This document shows, one piece after another, positions 1 to 13,400 of a stretch of DNA of 64,000 nucleotides. The DNA comes from Ovis canadensis (taxonomy: Eukaryota > Chordata > Mammalia > Artiodactyla > Bovidae). The position numbers were made by a program, and so were the translations under genes. The DNA lies in contig NC_091264.1 of NCBI RefSeq assembly GCF_042477335.2, forward strand, positions 37,000,886 through 37,064,885, read 5' to 3'. The notes below the pieces were generated by a model. That model was not told the DNA's origin. It searched no databases and saw only the letters and a list, made by a program, of their open reading frames with translations. Numbering within the stretch: position 1 is the first letter of the stretch; each line of letters begins with the position of its first letter.

Positions 1-336
1 GAGAAGACTCTTGAGAGTCCCTTGGACTGCAGGGAGATCAAACCAGTCAATCCTAAAGGAAATCAATCCTGAATATTCATTGGAGAGACTGATGCTGAGT
101 CTGAAGCTCTAATACTTTGGTCACTTAATGCAAAGAGCTGACTCATTGTATAAGACCTGATACTGGGAAAGATTGAAGGCAGGAGGAGAAGGGCACAACA
201 GAGGACTAGATGCTTGGATGGCATCACCGACTCAATGGATGTGAGTTTCATAAAGCTCTGGGAGATAGTGAAGGACAGGGAAGCCTGGCGTTCTGCAGTC
301 CATCGGGGTCCCAAAGAGTCGGACACGACTGAACAA
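1..336 (+). mobile_element. BovB (RTE LINE) 3' end, cut by window edge
   Basis: This is the sense-strand BovB 3' region, including ACTCTTGAGAGTCCCTTGGA, GGATGGCATCACCGACTCAA and the terminal TCGGACACGACTGA. Its 5' side lies outside the window. Confidence 0.9.
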
Positions 337-1328
337 CTGTATTTTGTAGCTGATTTGACATGTAGTCCCTAAGTATAGCTCATGATCTTTCAGTTGATTC
401 TTTCCCACCATTTTGGGGGTGGGGAGAAAGCTTGAACTTTTCCTTTTAAAATTTAAGGGAATAGATTTATTCAGAGTACCTTCTTTGTCTGTCTCTAAAT
501 CTGCGTATATAACTGTATTAATGTAATTAACTTTGAATTTTTAGAAAAGAAATGGTGACTGATTTATCTTTATATCTAATTGTGTGTGTGTGTGTGTAAT
601 GTACATACCACACATATTTAGGGGGGTATGTGTGTGCATGTCAACATACTGTACCTGACTTTAAACTGCTCCTTATGGTCTAATGCAGAAATGAATATTT
701 TATTCCTCTGTTTCTTTTAGCAGAGATGAGTTTGGTGTGAAGAATCTTTGTTATAATTCTTGCAACCTAGCAAGAATTATAGCCTAAATCCTTAAGAGGG
801 AATTTACCACATAAATTTCTACAGTGTAGACTCATGGTATAATCCTAAAAGTTATCTCCTCCCATCTTTGGCATAAATCTGTCTGTGTGTGTGCTAAGTC
901 ACATAGAATGATGAATCCATTAAGCCTAAAATAAGACCTGAATGTTACTCTGAGTTGACATTATCTGTGACCAGAAAAAAACAATTCAGCACTTTATATT
1001 TCCCTTTTCTTGGATTTAAGCATGGAGATAATATTACTATATGGGGGAGTATGAAGTAAGAAATGTGAAAGTGGTTTTATATGACTTTTTAAGGCCATAC
1101 AAATGGCAGAAATTTTTTAATGAAGTTGAATTAGACATCTTTAATAAGAACCAGCATTATTTATTTTAAAATATGTTTAAATGCTTTAAAAACACAGAAT
1201 ACTGTCCCAAAACTTTCATTCTGATTTTTTAAAGGCAAACTTGGAACATTTATAGGTAGTCCTTTTAACAAAATATTTGTAATAAAACAAGTCTTAAGCA
1301 TTTTTCTGTGTCCTTTTCATCTTTACAG
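337..1328. other. AT-rich sequence upstream of the first CENPQ coding exon
   Basis: This is probably the intron after a non-coding first exon. It holds a (TG)n tract at 581-597 and otherwise no recognised element or gene. Confidence 0.5.
581..597. repeat. (TG)n microsatellite
   Basis: About eight TG units. Confidence 0.8.
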
Positions 1329-1468
1329 ATTTGAAAAACTGTTACAATTGTTCTGTTTAAATCAAGATGTCTAGCAAAGCAAATGCTTCCAAGAAAAAAT
1401 CTCAACAGTTAAAAAGAAATCTGAAAAGAAAAATTGATGATGAAAAAGCAGAATTACCAGAGAAAAAG
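1329..1468 (+). CDS. CENPQ: CENPQ first coding exon (38 nt of 5' UTR, then residues 1-34)
   Basis: The acceptor is tttacag at 1322-1328. The ATG at 1367 follows ATCAAG, with a purine at -3. The exon encodes a lysine-rich N terminus beginning [11 protein letters not shown] and ends AAG|gtaatc in phase 0. The 38 nt before the ATG are untranslated. Confidence 0.92.
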
Positions 1469-4400
1469 GTAATCATTCAGGACTTATTCAAAGAGTTTAT
1501 CATTCAGGACTCTGGCAAAAATATCATCTGTTCTGTATAAAGGAGTATGTGAAGACTAAAGGTCAGCTTTACTACAAATTATAGTAATTTATATTCCATA
1601 TATATGGTTATGTGGGAGCTGCTGCAACATGATTTATAAAAACTTGCAGATAAAGATTTTTTTATCCTTTTCCAAAATATTAATCAGAGAATTCTTTGGG
1701 GAAGATGCTATGGGACATTGCTAAGGTGTTCAAATGGGAATACTGGTAGTAAAGTATAATAAAGTGAATATGGCATTCATATATTAAAAGACAAGAGAAT
1801 CCGTCAGTTGGTGGGAGAGATTTTTATTAACATCGAGAAAAATTAGTTGGAGAGGAATTAGCTTCTTCCTGCCATAACTTTGTGCCTCTCTTATAAAAGA
1901 AATAATCAGTATTTTTTTCTCTGTATTAGGTAATGCCTATATTTTTTGTTTTGCGGGAAAAGTATTTAACACTATTTCACAGGCAAAATAAGTAATGATT
2001 TCTTTAAAACATTCTTTAGCACCATATGAAATTCTTTTATACATTATCACCATTGTTCAGGAGTTGCTTTATTATATCCTCCACTTGTGATAAATACACA
2101 CCTTTTGCTGTAGAAGTAGCAATATGCTTTTTTTTCATCTTTCCAGAAGGTATATGAATTCACTCCAATATACATGACAATTCTATCGTAAAAGCAGTAT
2201 CTTTTTATTAAGTGCTTAATTGTATGTGCATGTTTGTGTGTTTTTCTCTCTAGGTTAGAAACACAGTGAAAAAAAATAAAAATCATCCGAAACATCTGTC
2301 TTCTGAAGGTATTTCTTTTCTATGTTTAGTTTCACCATATCTTTCTCAAGCTATATCTATTTATGAAAAAGTTCTCAGCATCTTGTTTATGAATTTTGCA
2401 TAAGCAAAACATAGTAATAAATGGAAGCACTCTCATTTTTGCAAGAATATGTAGTGCTGGTTAGTCAGATACCTAGGTCAGCTAAAATTTTACTTACCAC
2501 CACCAGCAAAATACTGTGTGGGTTTCTAAATTGAAAGGAACTAGAGAAATTCAAAGTATACAACAGTCTGACTTATTCTGATTTGTGATATAGAGACATG
2601 CCTGCTGTTTTCTCTTTGAGACAAATACCATGTTCTGCTACCACTGTTTAGATTAAATTGGAGCTAAGTTTGTCTAGAGTAAATTAGTTTGGAGTGATCA
2701 TCTTTACTTAAATATCACTTCATCATGGAAGAATTTTCTACCTCCTCACCCAGAAACAGGTTAGGTCCTCTGGTTTTATACTTACATAATGAACAGTGCT
2801 TTTTCCTTTGTAATGCTTTGCATACCTGTAACTATAATTATTTAATCTCCCTTCTCTCCAAATGAATTTTCATGTAAGCCAGTAGTGTATATCCTTTGTT
2901 TATTTATTATAAACAGAACAATGTCGGTAACCTACCAGACACTCAATATCCATTTTTGGTTTGGTTTATTGCCTTACTTCCAGTTGCCACCCAACATATG
3001 GCAAAAAGCATTTTCCTAGTCTTCTCAATAAGTCCGTTAGTTCAGGTCATTTCTGAGAACCAGACTTTTATGCTGAATCCTAATAATTGGTTCTTCATTT
3101 AAAATTGTCTTGTGTTTCTGTCTGCAATATCAGCTAATGGTATTTAAGTTAACACAATAACAACATATTCAACACCTGGCATTTTATGACTGTGCAATAA
3201 AAAAAGAAATTAAACAGCTAATACAGCTTTATAGTATTGTGGTTCTCAGAATTCCATTGGCTCTTGTTAGATAAACTTGTCCTTGAATTTATAAATAAAA
3301 ATATACACATTTCTAGATTAACCACAGTCTCTTCTTTGACCAGTGACAAGACAAACAAAGCATACTACTCTAAAACAGGTAAAGATAGCATCCAACAAGA
3401 GAAAAACCTGGCAACCTCTTTCGAAGAGTAGCAGAGAACATTTGCAAAATATGATGGAATCTGTAGCAATGTGAGTGTGAAATATTTTACATTTCACTGT
3501 TTTCATTTCTACTTATGTTTCCTACAAACAGTATCCTTTTAAATATTCTTGTCTATTTTATGGTGATACGGTGTTTTTCTCTTTCGCAAGGTTTTTTTAA
3601 TGTCTTTTGATGGCCTACGCCTTCAATTTAAAAAAGCCTTTATTAATATCAGAAACTTGGAATTTTATTGCTGAAATAAAAATGAAATTTACATGGCCTA
3701 ATCTGCTCTCTGTAAACTTAAAACTTTTTTCTGTCAAGAGGGATACTTTAGGAAGAAATTTGCTCAAATTGATACTTTATATGGAAGCAGTGCTAACAGG
3801 AATACAGAGATAGGACTCGGCCATCAAGGCACTGAAATCCATGAGAAGAGGCATATAAATTAGTTACAATGATATAATGTGATAAAAAGAACTTAGATCA
3901 TTCAGTTCATTTCAGTCGCTCAGTTGTGTATGACTTTTGCAACCCCATGAACCGCAGCATGCCAGGCCTCCCTATCCATCACCAGCTCCCCAAGTTCACC
4001 CAAACCCAAGTCCATCGAGTTGGTGATGCCATCCAACCATCTAATCCTCTGTCGTCCCCTTCTCCTCCTGCTCTCAATCTTTTCCAGCATCAGGATCTTT
4101 TCAAATGAGTCAGCTCTTCGCAGCAGGTGGTCAAAGTATTGGAGTTTTAGCTTCAGCATCAGTCTTTCCAATGAACACCCAGGACTGATCTCCTTTAGGA
4201 TGGACTGGTTGGATCTCTTTGCAGTCCAAGGGACTCTGAAGAGGCTTCTCCAATGCCACAGTTCAAAAGCATCAATTCTTCGGTGCTCAGCTTTCTTTAT
4301 AGTCCAACTCTCAAATCCATACATGATCACTGGAAAACCATAGCCTTGACTAAATGGACCTTTGTTGGCAAAGTAATGTCTCTGCTTTTTAATATGGTGT

Positions 4401-7400
4401 CTAGGTTGGTCATAACTTTCCTTCCAAGGAATAAGCATCCTTTAATTTCATGGCTGCAATCACCACCTGCAATGATTTTAGAGCCCAAAAAAGTAAAGTC
4501 AGCCACTGTTTCCCAACTATTTGCCATGAAGTGATGGGACTGGATGCCATGATCGTAGTTTACTGAATGTTGAGCTTTGAGCCACCTTTTCCCTCTCCTC
4601 TTTCATTTTCATCAAGAGGTTCTTTAGTTCTTCACTTTCTGCCATAAGGGTTGTATCATCTGTATATCGGAGGTTATTAATATTTCTCCCAGCAATCTTG
4701 ATTCCAGCTTGTGCTTCATCCAGCCCAGCGTTTCTTATGATGTACTCTGCATATAAGTTAAATAAGCAGGGTGACAATATAAAGCCTTGATGTACTCTTC
4801 CTATTTGGAACCAGTCTGTTGTTCCATGTCCAGTTCTAACTGTTGCTTCCTGACCTGCATACAGATTTCTCAAGAGGCAGGTCAGGTGGTCTGGTATTCC
4901 CATCTCTTTCAGAATTTTCCACAGTTTATTGTGATCCACACAGTCAAAGGCTTTGGCATAGTCAATAAAGCAGAAATAGATGTTTTTCTGGAACTCTCTT
5001 GCTTTTTCAATGATCCGGTGGATGTTGGTGATTTGATCTCTGGTTCCTCTGCCTTTTGTAAAACCAGCTTGAACATCAGGAAGTTCACGGTTCACATATT
5101 GCTGAAGCCTGGCTTGGAGAATTTTGAGCATTACTTTACTCACATGTGAGATGAGTGCAATTGTGCGGTAGCTTGAGCATTCTTTGGCATTGCCTTTCTT
5201 TGGGATTGGAGTGAAAGCTGATTTTTCCAGTCCTGTGACCACTGCTGAGTTTTCCAAATTTGCTGACATACTGAGTGCAGCACTTTCACAGCATCATCTT
5301 TCAGGATTTAAAATAGCTCAACTGGAATTCCATCACCTCCACTAGCTTTGTTCGTAGTGATGCTTCCTAAGGCCCACTTGACTTCGCATTCCAGGATTTC
5401 TGGCTCTAGGCGAGTGATCACACCATTGTGGTTATCTGAGTTGTGAAGATCTTTTTTGTATAATTCTTCTGTGTATTCTTGCCATCTCTTCTTAGTATCT
5501 TCTGTTTCTGTTAGGTCCCTACCATTTCTGTCCTTTATTGTGCCCATCTTTGCATGAAATGTTTCCGTGGTGTCTCTAATTTTCTTGAAGAGATCTCCAG
5601 TCTTTCCCATTCTATTATTTTCCTCTATTTCTTTGCATTGATCACTTGAGGAAAGCTTTCTTATCTTTCCTTGCTATTCTTTAGAACTCTGCATTCAAAT
5701 GGGTATATCTTTCCTCCTCCTTTGCTTTTTGCTTCCCTTCTTTTCACAGCTATTTGTAAGCCCTCCTCAGACAGCCATTTTGCTTTTTTGCATTTCTTTT
5801 CCATGGGGATGGTCTTGATTCCTGTCTCCTGTACAATGTCATGAACCTCCATCAATAGTTCATCAGGCACTCTATCAGATCTAGTCCCTTAAATTTATTT
5901 CTCACTTCCACTGTATAATCATAAGGGATTTTATCTAGGTCATACCTGAATAGTCTAGTGGTTTTCTCCACTTTCCTCAATTTCAGTCTGGTTATGAATT
6001 CATGATCCGAGCCACAGTCAGCTCCTGGTCTTGTTTTTGCTGACTGTATAGAGCTTCTCCATCTTTGGCTGCAAAGAATATAATCAGTCTGATTTCAGTG
6101 TTGACCATCTGGTGATGTCCATGTGTAGTGTCTTCTCTTCTGCTGTTGGAAGAGGGTATTTGCTATGACCAGTGCGTTCTCTTGGCAGAACTCTATTAGC
6201 CTTTGCCCTGCTTCATTCTGTACTCCCAGGCCAAATATGCCTATTACTCCAGGTGTATCTTGACTTCCTACTTTTGCATTCCAGTCCCCTATAATGAAAA
6301 GGACATCTTTTGGGGGTGTTAGTTCTAGGTCTTGTAGGTCTTCATAGAACCGTTCAGCTTCAGCTTCTTCAATGTCACCAGTCAGGGCATAGACTTGGAT
6401 TACCGTGATATTGAATGTTTGCCTTGGAAACGAACAGAGATCATTCTGTCACTTTTGAGATTGCATCCAAGTACTGCATTTCGGACTCTTTCATTGACGA
6501 TGATGGCTACTCCATTTCTTCTAAGGGATTCCTGCCCAATAGTAGATATAATGGTCATTTGAGTTAAATTCATCCATTCCAGTCCATCTTAGTTCACTTA
6601 GATTATTCCTCTGCTTTAAATGTCCTTGACATAAAATAAAGTGATTGATTCTGCCTGGTTAGTAAGAAGGGGCACTTGAAAGAAATTAGAAAAAATAAAT
6701 AGATTAAATATAATGTAATGTTTGAAACTAATACATATTCAATCCCAATATTTATTCAATCCCTATTTTTTCTTTTCTAGATCAGTTCTGAGTGACAGTA
6801 TTAGAGAAAATAAACAAATTCAATATCATCTGAATTTCCTAAAGAAAAGGTAATATAGTTACACAATAAAAAAACAGTTGAAACACAGTTGGTAAAAATC
6901 CAGTCTGTTCTTGTGCTACCAGAACAGATATTTATGGAATATAGAAGTTTTTTATTTGGGGTTTTCATTCTTTTGTTGTTGTCATTTTTTTGTTTGTTTG
7001 TTTTGTTTTGTTGTTGACGTTTTAAGAAGATGAATGGTTTGGGAATATGTATTCTACCCTAAACTGATGCTGCATGGAATTCTGAAGTAAGTAAATTTAA
7101 GAGAATTTCTAAAGAATCTGAAAATCAGAACTACTTCGAAAGTTCACTTTTCTGTGTTGAGGTTTGAAAAAAAAATTTTTCAACTCTAACTCCTTTCAAC
7201 TTCATTTTGACCAACTGCAAGTTAACAGTTCACCACTCTCATTTGATACTTAACCCTATTGCCCTGTTTTCTCTTCACTTCATATTATATAACCTTATTT
7301 GTAACAAGTATAATTTTCCAGGATACTATTGCTATTTATCTCTGGCAGGTCTCAGGTGGAGGTTTCTTTTCAAGTATTTTTTGTTGTGTTTTGTTTAAGT

Positions 7401-10400
7401 AATTCTATTTATTTATTTACATAAATAAATTTGCTGTACTGGGTCTTCGTTGCTGTATTGTCTTTTCTCTAGCTGTGGCACGCGGGGGCTACTCTCTAGC
7501 TGCAGGACATGGGCTTCTCATTGTGGTGGCTTCTCTTGCTGCAGAGCTCAAGCTCTAAGGCACCCAGGCTTTGGTAGTTGCAGCTCCCAGGCTGTAGAGC
7601 ACATTCTCAATAGTTGTGCCACAGGAGCTGAGTTGCTCTGAAACGTGGGATCTTCCCCATCAGGGTCAAACCTGCATCTCCAGCATTGTCAGGCAGATTC
7701 TTTACCACTGAGGCACCAGGGAAGCCCCCAAGTGTTCTTTAAAGTCACCGCTGCCAATAATTTTCAGTGACTTCTTTTTTCCTACTATCTGCCCTAAGCT
7801 GCTGCTGCATGAAGTTTTGAAGTTAAACTTAAGAGAATTTATAAAGAATCTGAAAGTCAAAATCACCTACTTCCAGCTTTCTTTTTATAGAAGAATGTTC
7901 TGCATCTTAGTTTCCTCAGGTTTGCCTGGAAATGTTTGTGACCTAGTACTTTATTCTTGGGAAGCATGAGCACAAATACTGCTTTTTTAATTCATAATTC
8001 TCAATGATATTAATAGTAAGAAAATAGAAAGGGTAAAATAGGATGGAAAATAGGAAAAGGAGTACATCAAGTCCGTATACTGTCACCCTGCTTTTTTAAC
8101 TTCTATGCAGAGTACATCATGAGAAATGCTGGGCTGGAAGAAGCACAAGCTGGAATCAAGATTGCCGGGAGAAATATCAATAACCTCACATATGCAGATG
8201 ACACCACCCTTATGGCAGAAAGTGAAGAGGAACTAAAAAGCCTCTTGATGAAAGTGAATGTGTAGAGTGAAAAAGTTGGCTTAAAACTCAACATTCAGAA
8301 AACTAAGATTGTGGCATCTGGTCCAATCACTTCGTGGGAAATAGGTAGGGAAACAGTGGAAACAGTGTCAGACTTTATCTTTTGGGGCTCCAAAATCACT
8401 GCAGATGGTGACTGCAGCCATGAAATTAAAAGATACTTACTCCTTGGAAGAAAAGTTATGACCAACCTAGATAGCATATTCAAAAGCAGAGACATTACTT
8501 TGCCAACAAAGGTCCATCTAGTCAAGGCTATGGTTTTTCCAGTGGTCACGTATGGATGTGAGAGTTGGACTGTGAAGAAAGCTAAGTGCCGAAGAATTGA
8601 TCCTTTTGAACTGTGGTGTTGGAGAAGACTTGAGAGTCCCTTGGACTGCAAGGAGATCCAACCAGTCCATTCTGAAGGAGATCAGCCCTGGGATTTCTTT
8701 GGAAGGAATGATGCTAAAGCTGAAACTCCAGTACTTTGGCCACCTCATGCGAAGAGTTGACTCATTGGAAAAGACTCTGATGCTGGGAGGGATTGGGGTC
8801 AGGAGGAGAAGGGGACGACCGAGGATGAGATGGCTGGATGGCATCACCGACTCGATGGACGTGAGTCTTGAGTGAACTCCGGGAGTTGGTGATGGACAGG
8901 GAGGCCTGGCGTGTTGCAATTCATGGGGTCACAGGGAGTCGGACACGACTGAGTGACTGAACTGAACTGAAGATAGGATGGAGTGGATGGGTGTGAGAGT
9001 TTGTGGAGACAGGTTGAAGAGATTAAAGAAAGACAACTAGTAGTGAACTTATAAACTGTTTACAGGAATGGCAACCTGTTAGTAAACAAGGAATGACTAA
9101 AAATTTAATAGATAAACTAATACATAATAAAAGTGTAGCAAAAATAAATAAAATGTAGCTATTTATGATCTTTTTAATATGGGGCAGGTAGCCATGTTTG
9201 GTGTGTATGAATGAGAATATTTTAGTATGTAATAACTCTTCTTCACAGCAATCACACTGCTTCTTCAGAAAAGATTAAATTCTGTTCAACAGATAACCTG
9301 TTTTTTCACAATACAGCAGCCATGGAGAGACATATTTCAAAGACTGCTTATTGTCTCCTCATTTTTGCTTTCACAGCTCTCTTTTTTTAGTTTCCAAAGT
9401 AGCAATACTCAAGATACTTTCCCTTCTACTGATGTGACAGAATGTAGCCTTAGCAAATTGATTCTAATTAGAATCTCAACAAATTTTCCTCTAGCACCAT
9501 TTCTGTGGCCTTCCCTGGTAGCTCAGCTGGTAAAGAATCCACCTGCAATACAGGAGACCCCAGTTCTAGCCCTGGGTTGGGAAGATCCCCTGGAGGAGGA
9601 CATGACAACCCACTCCAGTATTCTTGCCTGGAGAATCTCCATGGACAGAGGAGCCTGGCGGGGGCTACAGTCCACGAGGTCACAAAGAGTCGGATACAAC
9701 TGAGCAACTAGGCACAGCACAGCATGTCTCCAAATATAGTTGGAACACTTGTGCTTAGAGATACTTTGTGAATAAAAGTGATAGAGAATTATGTTTCCTG
9801 GTATATTAACATATTAAAACCCTACAGTAAATAAATCTGTTTCATTTTGTTTAACCTGGTGGTAAAGGTTTAGGCATGTCCAATTCTTGAGACCCTATAC
9901 ACTAAAGCCCACCAGGCTTCTCTGTCCATGGGATTTCCCAGACAAGAATACTGGAGTGGGTTGCCATTTCCTTCTCCAGAGGATCTTCCCAACCCAGCAT
10001 CTTCCAAGTTAGTGTTTACCACAGGAACTCTTTATTGTATAATTAGTGTAGTCTTTGCTTCTGTCTTCATGTTGTCTTCATTCTTTTAGACAAGTTGTCC
10101 TCAGTAGATTAGAACTGTATATATAGATAGCTTCCGTTTAGAAAGAGGCAAAAGAAAGCTCTTAGCCTCTTAGCTTCAGTTAGAATATTCTGGGTGATTG
10201 ATTCTGATTGGTTTGGGTGATTTGCCTCTCGTTGTACTGATTTTGTGGCAAGAGCTGTTATGATTGATATAGATTGAATCATATATGCTTTTCCTTGCCA
10301 TGAAACAATAGAGTTGCTAGTCAACAAAAATTAACCACTACACTTTCTAGAGGAACATATTTTGGGGAATTCTGACTTATAGATATACAATGTCATAAAT

Positions 10401-13400
10401 GTGCTTAGATGTTGTTGACATAGTATTATGATAGGTATATTGTAACATGATAAACACTGGTTATATTTTTAGTTTAGTAAGATTTTGTAGAATAACCTAC
10501 AAATTTAGAACATTTGGAATGGTGAATGACCTTTCTGCAGAACAGGTTTGATAAAGTTTTAGAAAAAAACTGTTTATAAAGGGAATCTTTATTTTACTTA
10601 AACCAAAAATTCAGACAGGTTTTGTGCTTATGGGCTAATGATGATTTGGGGAATAGCTGAAGTTTATCGTGACAGTTTAATGAAAAGTATGATTGGTAGA
10701 GTTTAAACAACCTGCTTTTTTCTTTATAAAAATTAATATTTTGAGTATGATCCCGGGAAGACAAATCTTGGGTTCCACTCTTCTTCTAATTGCCTGCAAA
10801 TCTCAAGTAGTAGGATTTTTTAGGATCCAGACACACTGCTATTAGACAGAAGGAACCAAATTTAGATTTTGCTTCTTGATTTCTTCCTCATGGAACTCAA
10901 GAATCAAACCTGGGAAAGCTGTATTGCTGTCTACTGGAAGTGAGGTTAGTCATGAGGTTTGAAGGGGATTTTTTTTTAAGTTAGGAAAAAATCATTAACT
11001 TAGAGTAACTGATACAGGCATTCTCTATTATTGGTCACATTCTGTGAAACAACCGAGATTTAAAGTTCAGAGTCATAGTTAAGACTAACAGAATAGTGTT
11101 TCACCTCTTACCAGAAATTCACATTAAATGATAGACTTATGTACTGTAGTAGTCCAGGAAACACATTCAGAAGATACAAGGAAATTTTTAGTTTATTTTA
11201 AACTGTGTATAAATAGTCAATCGTTAAATGTGTAAAAGAGAAACTTTTCCTTTTATAAAGCAACCTAGATACCCCATGATTTGTGGTAAATCTTAATCAA
11301 TCGAAAGACTTAATGAGGACTTGTCAGGGCTTTTGGTCAGGGGGAGGCTTACTGCTAAGATTAGCCGCTGTTAATAAAAGAATATTTCAGCCTTTAGAAA
11401 TATGAGGGAAAGAAAAAGGGGACTACAGTATTTCAAATCAAAAACAATACTAATGGTACTCAAAAATAAGCAGTTATGTTGTTATTCTGTCCCAAAGATT
11501 GCTGCAACTGTGTGAAACCCTGAAAGTCCCTCCCAAAAAGCTACAAGATTTATCTCATGTGTCAAGTCTACTGAAAACGGAAAGGGCACAGCACAGAGAT
11601 AATGAGGAAGGTCTGGCATCATTGCAGGTATGAAGTTTGAAAAGGGAATTCATTATTAGGGGAAAGGGGAAGAGATTTAATTTAAAGTTTTTTAAATTAT
11701 GTTATTTTTCTACTAGTACTACATCTTGGGCAAGGTTTTTTATTAACTTTTTTTTTTTAATCAAAGCAAAACCTTTCAATTTTGGTCCTCTAAAGTTGAC
11801 TATTTCTAATATATTTGTAATTAAGTAGCAGCCTTATTTTTTTTATCAGACTTTAAATATAATGAACGCTTATTTTTGATTAGTAAGTTATAGGAATTCA
11901 TCACTAAATGCTGTAGAATTTCAAAACATTAGTTTTTCTGTCCTTCAGTGCTACTTTATTGACAAGAAGAACACAACATCATCATCATTTTTATAATCAT
12001 TATAGATAACTTGTAACAAGAGCCTTCTATGTTTTTCTAGTCACTGTTCTAAGCACTTTACAGTTATAGCCCTTAATGACTTACAGAGGCTTGTGCTATA
12101 TTTCATGTTTTACAAATGTGAGAAAGAGAAATATTGGCATTTTTAGCTGAACCTTAGACAAACTGCTCACAGTTGTGATGCAGTCCTGTTAGTCCAACTT
12201 TAGGGCATGTGATTTTTTATCTTTATCCTGTGGAAGGTAGTGAGAGATAATATTTGCTGTTAGGATAAACAACAGGCTTTTCATTAGTGGATACTTTAGC
12301 AGTTAAGAAAATCAATCTTAAGGGGCTTATTATATAATTATTAAAACTAAAACAGATTGGACCGTATATACTTTTGCTGTTTTGAAGTAGTTTGTAGATC
12401 TGGTCTTTGTCTGCAGGTCAACTTTCTAAAGTAATAAGTCTGTTAATCTGTTACAAGGTGGTGGTAGTTTAAACAGGGGTTGCATCCCCAGTGAGTCAGC
12501 ATTCACAAATAGGTCATTCCAGCTTTTCCATGTGATTGAGAATAAAAATGGAAGAGTTTATTTGTAAGCAGCAGATCTACTTGTAGCTCTGTAAATTACA
12601 GGTTTATAAATTTGTAATTTATATATTGTAAATATATTGTAAACTTAATATATTTTGTAAATATATATATTGTAAATTTACGTTGCTGTTCAGTCACCAA
12701 GTCATGTCCGACTCTTAGAGACCTCATGGACTGTAGCACGCCAGGCTTCCCTGTCCCTCACCATCTCCCAGAATTTCCCCGGTGATAACATCCAAGCATC
12801 TCATCCACTGTTACCTTCCTCTCCTTCTGCCTTCAGTCTTTCCCAGCACCACAGTCTTTTCCAGTGAGTCAGCTGTTTGCATCAGGCGACCAAATACTAG
12901 AACTTCAGTTTCAGCATCAGTCCTTCCAAAGAGTGTTCAGGGTTGATTTCCTTTAAGATTGACTGGTTTGATCTCCTTGGTTTCCAAGGGACTCTCAAGA
13001 GTCCACAGTTGAAAAGCTCTGCCTTCTTTATTGCCCACTTTCACATCCATACATGACTTCTGTAAATTTATAGAGTGGTGTTTTTAGTGGCTTTCTCACT
13101 TTCTTCATTGCGTGAGGTTATATTTAACTTTCATTACAGTGTAGCTTGGCAAGAGTATATTTTCAGTACTGTCACTAGCTCCCCTGCTTAATGAACAGTT
13201 GGGAAGCATAATATGGCTTTTTTTTTTTTCAGCTTTGTTTGAGATATAAGTAGCAAAGTGGTAAGATATCTAAAGTGTACATCATGGTGATTTAATGTAT
13301 GTATACATTGTGAAAGGGTTTCCCCCCCATCTTATTCATTAATGCATCTGTCACCTCACTCTTATTTTTTTTTCTTGGTAAGGACATTTAAGTTCTACTT

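Noticed and set aside
3237-3431. 64-aa + open frame overlapping CENPQ exon 3
   Set aside because: It is in another frame; the frame that continues exons 2 and 4 gives the CENP-Q sequence.
3920-5870. Several minus-strand open frames up to 250 aa
   Set aside because: They are fragments of one dead BovB reverse transcriptase, not host genes.
9508-9722. tRNA-like A and B box sequence in the Bov-tA and CHR elements
   Set aside because: These are SINE heads with degenerate tRNA similarity, not functional tRNA genes.
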